From: Spirochaetales bacterium
GTDB taxonomy: Bacteria > Spirochaetota > Spirochaetia > SZUA-6 > DRHE01
DNA: 8,681 nt
Assembly: GCA_023136785.1 (NCBI GenBank)
Contig: JAGLQP010000066.1
Location: 1 to 8,681 of the forward strand
Reading direction: 5' to 3'
The notes beneath the pieces were generated by a model. It saw nothing but the letters and a program-made list of their open reading frames with translations, made no database searches and had not been told where the DNA came from. Of this stretch, positions 5,172 to 8,681 are shown piece after piece. Position 1 is the stretch's first letter. Each line of letters opens with the position of its first letter. The position numbers and the translations under genes were made by a program.

Positions 5172-6101
5172 CTACAGCGCGGAGAGCAGCAGCGAGTAAG
5201 CTGCGGTGATCTCCTGGCAGCGTCGTAGTCCCCGGGGGTTGATGTCCGGGTGATAAATCTTCATCAGCCGCTTGTACTGGGATTTCAGCAGCGGCAAGGT
5301 CAGGGCCCTTCCTTCCAGATTCATCGATCGGTGGGCTCTCTGAAGGACCGAGGAGCGGTCTTGCAGGTCCGCTTCCGATTGTTCCCGGTTCCTCGGGCTA
5401 GCTCCTTGCTCCGCGGAACACCCTTCCGCCACCGCCTGCCTCAACAGCTGATCGATCAGGACAGCGAAGACGCTGCGCACTTCCAAGACGTGTTTCTGGA
5501 AGAAAAACCGTAGCAGACGCTTCGCGTTCGCCTCGGCCAGATCGGGTATTCCGAAGGATCGATCGCCGCAGTACACGGCTGCCGCCCGTCTGATCAGGTC
5601 GGCGAGCGGGAAATATTCCTCGAGGTAGACATCCCGGGCCCGATCATAGCCTCCGAAAGCCCTCAGCATGGCCGAGAACTCTTCGACATCTACTTCGTGA
5701 CGCCGAACAGCCCCGGCGGCTTCGTTGAGAAAGATCCCCAGGATCTCCAGTTGCTCCGGGTGGGTGAAGAAGATGCCGGCCCTTTCCAGCCGACCTTCCG
5801 TTTCGCCGCCGCAGAACAGCTCGATCAGGGCCACGAATTCCCAGATGTTCTTCTGACTGTACTTCCCCGTCGCTGCGGACAGGGAGATGAGCGGGCGGTC
5901 CCCGGACTCCGCCGCGTAGATGCGCCTGTAGAAATCCTCACTGTTTATTCCGAGGAGCTCCCGGATCTCCGTAGCATCGAGAGACCAGGGCTCCCCGAGC
6001 CCTTCGATCTCGCCTATGCGGCGAATCACAGGTTCTGGACAGGCACGCCCCGGCTTCGGGGTTATAGATTCATCCGTATACATAGAAGGCACTCTCGGCA
6101 T
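5172..6101 (-). CDS. Uncharacterised protein with C-terminal J domain
   Basis: 309 residues from ATG 6101. The last ~40 residues contain LKSQYKRLMKIYHPDINPRG followed by LRRCQEITAAYSLLL: helix II, the HPD loop (residues 284-286) and helix III of a DnaJ J domain, which stimulates ATP hydrolysis by Hsp70. The HPD tripeptide is intact. There is no Gly/Phe region, zinc finger or client-binding domain of classical DnaJ. The first ~220 residues are mostly helical and I do not recognise them; they hold EPWSLDATEIRELLGIN early and repeated acidic helices such as DVEEFSAMLRAFGGYDRARD. A polar, Gln/Glu/Ser-rich linker (about 226-255) joins the halves. The start is uncertain: TTG 6107 has AGAGGA 12 nt upstream, ATG 6101 is nearer to no good site, and ATG 6083 is possible. 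The frame begins 15 nt after the kinase stop (9 nt if TTG), so it belongs to the sugar operon by position. Confidence 0.7.
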   Translation of the reverse strand: MPRVPSMYTDESITPKPGRACPEPVIRRIGEIEGLGEPWSLDATEIRELLGINSEDFYRRIYAAESGDRPLISLSAATGKYSQKNIWEFVALIELFCGGETEGRLERAGIFFTHPEQLEILGIFLNEAAGAVRRHEVDVEEFSAMLRAFGGYDRARDVYLEEYFPLADLIRRAAAVYCGDRSFGIPDLAEANAKRLLRFFFQKHVLEVRSVFAVLIDQLLRQAVAEGCSAEQGASPRNREQSEADLQDRSSVLQRAHRSMNLEGRALTLPLLKSQYKRLMKIYHPDINPRGLRRCQEITAAYSLLLSAL

Positions 6102-6116
6102 TGCCAATCCGACGCA

Positions 6117-7619
6117 CTATCCTCTATCGCGGAGAAAATCCTCGAGCAGGGACCAGAGACGCAGATATTTCTGGTAGCGGTCTTCGTACAGAGACACTTC
6201 ATCCGGGTTGGGCTCGAAGCAGTCTCTGATACGCACCGTTGCCGCGGTTCCCTCCTCGAGGGAGGAGAAGACACCCGTGCCGGTGCCGGCCAGGACGGCG
6301 GAACCGAGAGCGCCGGCCTCGGTTACGTCGGTCCTCTCGAAGGAGCAGTTGAGAATGTCTGCGCAGAGCTGAATCCAGGTCTCGGACCTGCTGCCACCAC
6401 CCACGGCGCGGTAGCGATCGATGTGGATGCCCGCCCCCGGAAGAGTAGCGATGCTTTCCTTGAGAGAGAATATCGACGCCTCCAGGATCCCTTTCAGCAC
6501 ATCTCCCCGGCTGGTACTCAAGCGTAACCCCGCGATCACACCGGAGGCATCGGAGATGAACTCCGGCGGTCCCATGAAAGCGAAATGAGGCAACACCACA
6601 ACACTGCTCAGATCGTTAGGGATTTCCGAAAACAAATCGTTGTACACGTCCCCCCCTCCGGCTTGAGCCTGGCGATGCTCCTCAGCAGCGAAGGTGTCCC
6701 GATACCATTTAATCACAGAGCCGCACTGATTGTAGATAAAACTGACAAATGCTTGCGGATGCGCGTGGTGCTCGGTATTCAAGCCTCGTTCGATCATGAC
6801 CTCAGGAGCCGGCCGCTTGGCGAACACGGGCACGATGCATAGATAGGTGCCCATTCCGAACATGGCGCTGCCCGCTTCGGTCACGCCGCTTCCCAGCGCA
6901 TTAGCGCACTGATCGTGGGCACCGGCACAAATAGCGGCTCCTTCGGGCAGCCCCAGCTCCTCAGCGGCCTGCCGGGAAACCCGCCCGATGACAGTACCCG
7001 AGGGAACCGCTTTGGGCAGCTTCTGTCGATCCAGTCCGCTCCAGGCGACCAGACGATCAGACCAATCGGTTCTGTCGATGTCGAAGAGCAGGCTCCGGTT
7101 GGCCAGAGAATAGTCGACCGCCGGTTCGGCTCCAAGCATGAAAGCCACGAAACCGCTCCAGAACAGAAAGACATCGGTCTTTTCATACACTTCGGTCCAG
7201 TGCTGCTTGATCCACATCAGCTTGCTCAAGCTGTACGGGCTGCCCAGTGTGTTTCCGGTGATCCGGTACAGGGTTTCGTCGTCCAGCCGGCTGCCCAGGT
7301 CCTCCAGAAACTCATCCCCTCTTGGATCGAAGAGCAGCAGGGAATCGCCCAGTATTTCCCTATTGTTGGTCACCGGAACCACCGACTCACCCAAGGAGGT
7401 AACGGCCAAAGCGGTCACCGCTTCGCCGTTGTTCACCACCGCCTCGGCGATCGTCGCCTTGATCTTCTGCCATACCTTGAGGCTTTCCAGCTGACCCCAG
7501 CCCGGTTCGGGGCTCAGATATGCGTACTCCCGGTAGGCGGAGGACAGGATCTTTCCAATCTCTGAGAAAATCACCGCCTTGCAGCCGGTGGTTCCGACAT
7601 CGATGCCCATGAGACTCAT
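6117..7619 (-). CDS. FGGY family carbohydrate kinase
   Basis: 500 residues, the usual length for the FGGY family (xylulokinase, gluconokinase, glycerol kinase and relatives), which phosphorylates sugars or polyols with ATP in the cytoplasm. Visible landmarks are the first phosphate motif MGIDVGTTGCKAVIF (4-18), GAHDQCANALGSG (233-245) with the likely catalytic base Asp236, the metal/phosphate stretch GMGTYL (255-260), and the adenosine motif RAVGGGSRSETWIQLCADIL (404-423) followed by ERTDVTEAGALGSAVLAG. Substrate cannot be told: the region that contacts the sugar is not close to a subfamily I can name. The ATG at 7619 is chosen over an upstream TTG at 7649 because it overlaps the aldolase stop as ATGA and has AGGAG at 7629-7633. 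Paired with the aldolase, it probably supplies the phosphorylated ketose the aldolase splits. Confidence 0.93.
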   Translation of the reverse strand: MSLMGIDVGTTGCKAVIFSEIGKILSSAYREYAYLSPEPGWGQLESLKVWQKIKATIAEAVVNNGEAVTALAVTSLGESVVPVTNNREILGDSLLLFDPRGDEFLEDLGSRLDDETLYRITGNTLGSPYSLSKLMWIKQHWTEVYEKTDVFLFWSGFVAFMLGAEPAVDYSLANRSLLFDIDRTDWSDRLVAWSGLDRQKLPKAVPSGTVIGRVSRQAAEELGLPEGAAICAGAHDQCANALGSGVTEAGSAMFGMGTYLCIVPVFAKRPAPEVMIERGLNTEHHAHPQAFVSFIYNQCGSVIKWYRDTFAAEEHRQAQAGGGDVYNDLFSEIPNDLSSVVVLPHFAFMGPPEFISDASGVIAGLRLSTSRGDVLKGILEASIFSLKESIATLPGAGIHIDRYRAVGGGSRSETWIQLCADILNCSFERTDVTEAGALGSAVLAGTGTGVFSSLEEGTAATVRIRDCFEPNPDEVSLYEDRYQKYLRLWSLLEDFLRDRG

Positions 7620-8518
7620 ATTACACTGCTCCTGGTACCGCTCAAACAAAGATAATCCTTGAGCAACCAGCAGGTCCGCTCGTATACAGCCTCCTGGGCT
7701 TTTGCTGAATCACCGGCATCACGCAGTGTCGTTTCGTACACCTGCCGGATCTCTGTCCCGATATTCATCTTGGCAATCCCCTGCTTCATGGCTTCCAACA
7801 CGTAGCTCTGCTGAATGCCCGAACCCCCGTGAAGAACCAGAGGGATCCCCGCAGCTTCGTTGATACGCTTGAGACGTTCGATGTTGAGCCTGGCCTCCAC
7901 TTTCTTCTTGTCTCTGACCGCTTCACTGATCCGCCCGTGAATATTGCCGATGGCCACGGAGAGCCAGTCACAGTCGCTCTCCCTCACAAAACGCGATGCC
8001 TCCCGGGGATCGGTAAATCCCTGACCGGATCGAAACATCTCTTCGTAGGGAGGAAGGGGACCCTCTTCATGACCGAGCACCGCACCCAGCTCGGCCTCGC
8101 AGGGGATGCCGGCTCGATGAGCCAGTTCCGCCACCCGGCGGGTTTCCCGAATGTTTTCCTCCAGATCCAGGCGGGATCCATCCACCATCACCGAATCAAA
8201 ACCCAGCTCGATGGCTTCCCGAATGATGTCGAGGTGCTCGACACGCTGCCCATCCTCATCAACGACGGGAAGGTGATCCAAATGCAGTCGCACATAATCG
8301 GGATCGGCCCATTTATGAAACTCCTCGTAGACGGCCGCCATGCTTCGACTCTCAAACTTCCGCCACTCCACCCGAGCCACTTCTACCAAGGCAAAGACAT
8401 CCTGATCGACTACCGCCCGGATCACCGGTTCCAGCATGGGAAGGTACGGTATGTTGAAAGCCGGAACCAGAAGGCCGGCCTTCCAGGCATTGGTGAGGAT
8501 CTGTTCTGTTGTATTCAT
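7616..8518 (-). CDS. Class II (zinc) ketose-bisphosphate aldolase
   Basis: 300 residues of the FbaA/KbaY/GatY superfamily, which cleaves ketose 1,6-bisphosphates (fructose, tagatose and similar) to dihydroxyacetone phosphate and an aldehyde. Markers: VPAFNI (18-23), LHLDHLP (78-84) with catalytic Asp81 and zinc ligand His82, GFDSVMVDGS (106-115), CEAELGAVLG (140-149), LSVAIGNIHG (186-195) with zinc ligand His194, and VLHGGSGI (228-235) with zinc ligand His230, then KMNIGTEIR (250-258), where the phosphate is bound. All metal ligands are present. Differences from standard enzymes are HLDHLP in place of the common HLDHG and an extra ~10-residue acidic stretch after it (84-94). The ATG at 8518 is chosen because GGAGGA at 8526-8531 lies 7 nt upstream. 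It overlaps the kinase by ATGA and follows the right-edge gene by 61 nt. The sugar is not certain. Confidence 0.9.
   Translation of the reverse strand: MNTTEQILTNAWKAGLLVPAFNIPYLPMLEPVIRAVVDQDVFALVEVARVEWRKFESRSMAAVYEEFHKWADPDYVRLHLDHLPVVDEDGQRVEHLDIIREAIELGFDSVMVDGSRLDLEENIRETRRVAELAHRAGIPCEAELGAVLGHEEGPLPPYEEMFRSGQGFTDPREASRFVRESDCDWLSVAIGNIHGRISEAVRDKKKVEARLNIERLKRINEAAGIPLVLHGGSGIQQSYVLEAMKQGIAKMNIGTEIRQVYETTLRDAGDSAKAQEAVYERTCWLLKDYLCLSGTRSSVI
7629..7633 (-). promoter_or_regulatory. Ribosome binding site of the FGGY kinase
   Basis: AGGAG on the minus strand, 9 nt before ATG 7619 and inside the end of the aldolase gene. It decides the kinase start in favour of 7619 over TTG 7649. Confidence 0.65.
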
Positions 8519-8525
8519 TTTACAT

Positions 8526-8531
8526 TCCTCC
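8526..8531 (-). promoter_or_regulatory. Ribosome binding site of the aldolase
   Basis: GGAGGA on the minus strand, 7 nt before ATG 8518. It supports that start over TTG 8533, which lies upstream of this site. Confidence 0.75.
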
Positions 8532-8579
8532 AAAATTATTTTGACGACTCAGCGAAGGCCATGCAACTCCCTGAACCTG

Positions 8580-8681
8580 CTACCGAATAAGCGACAGCAG
8601 GGCTTCATCCGTCATGCTCCCCCGGATTGCCAGATCGGCGAGGCTCCGGCGGGTTATCCCCTTGTGGATCGTGTGGGGGGA
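8580..8681 (-). CDS. C-terminal end of an unidentified protein (runs off the right edge)
   Basis: The minus-strand frame is open from the right edge to TAG 8580-8582. The 33 residues include TIHKGITRRSLADLAIRGSM and end TDEALLSLIR. The composition is that of an ordinary soluble protein tail with a final amphipathic helix. I do not recognise the family. It precedes the aldolase by 61 nt on the same strand with no obvious terminator between, so it is likely the upstream member of the same sugar operon. Confidence 0.5.
   Translation of the reverse strand, partial: SPHTIHKGITRRSLADLAIRGSMTDEALLSLIR

Noticed and set aside
5697..6527. 276-codon plus-strand open frame
   Set aside because: It is the antisense of the kinase and J-domain genes, has no recognisable motif, and crosses the boundary between two supported genes.
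6915..7565. 216-codon plus-strand open frame
   Set aside because: Lies wholly antisense to the FGGY kinase and has no recognisable protein features; a by-product of GC-rich coding on the other strand.
7829..8590. 253-codon plus-strand open frame
   Set aside because: Antisense to the aldolase, whose metal ligands and motifs are all present on the minus strand.

Overview
The window is a gene-dense bacterial segment of moderately high GC. No RNA gene, CRISPR array or insertion sequence was found. The gene content (ferredoxin-type proteins, a CooT-like nickel protein, a pyruvate kinase homologue, an FGGY kinase with a class II aldolase) suggests an anaerobic, sugar-fermenting bacterium. A spirochaete or clostridial-type anaerobe would fit, but nothing in the sequence fixes the taxon.

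Left part (1-2116): the 5' part of a minus-strand gene, probably an iron-sulfur protein, runs off the left edge. It diverges from a plus-strand pair: a DUF456 membrane protein and, 3 nt later, a multi-pass membrane protein of the DUF1624/HGSNAT acyltransferase type.

Middle (2113-4545, minus strand): a compact operon of an EamA/DMT transporter, a C-domain-less pyruvate kinase homologue joined to it by an ATGA overlap, and a CooT-like protein carrying an extra His-rich domain. After it comes a tiny Cys-rich reading frame resembling the tail of an Fe-S protein. This is the least ordinary block: a short kinase-like enzyme lacking the Thr of the usual active-site motif, next to two small putative metal proteins.

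TA locus (4561-5049, plus strand): a type II RelE-like toxin follows an antitoxin gene that is frameshifted in a T6 run. Removing one T restores a 71-residue antitoxin that overlaps the toxin start as GTGA. A 14-bp near-palindrome just upstream could be its operator. The locus looks AT-richer than its surroundings.

Right part (5172-8681, minus strand): the tail of an unidentified gene, a class II ketose-bisphosphate aldolase, an FGGY carbohydrate kinase (ATGA overlap with the aldolase) and a protein with a C-terminal J domain 15 nt further on. Kinase and aldolase together imply phosphorylation and retro-aldol cleavage of an unidentified sugar or polyol. Why a J-domain protein ends this operon is unclear.

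No gene-free stretch exceeds 300 bases, and no convincing intrinsic terminator was seen.
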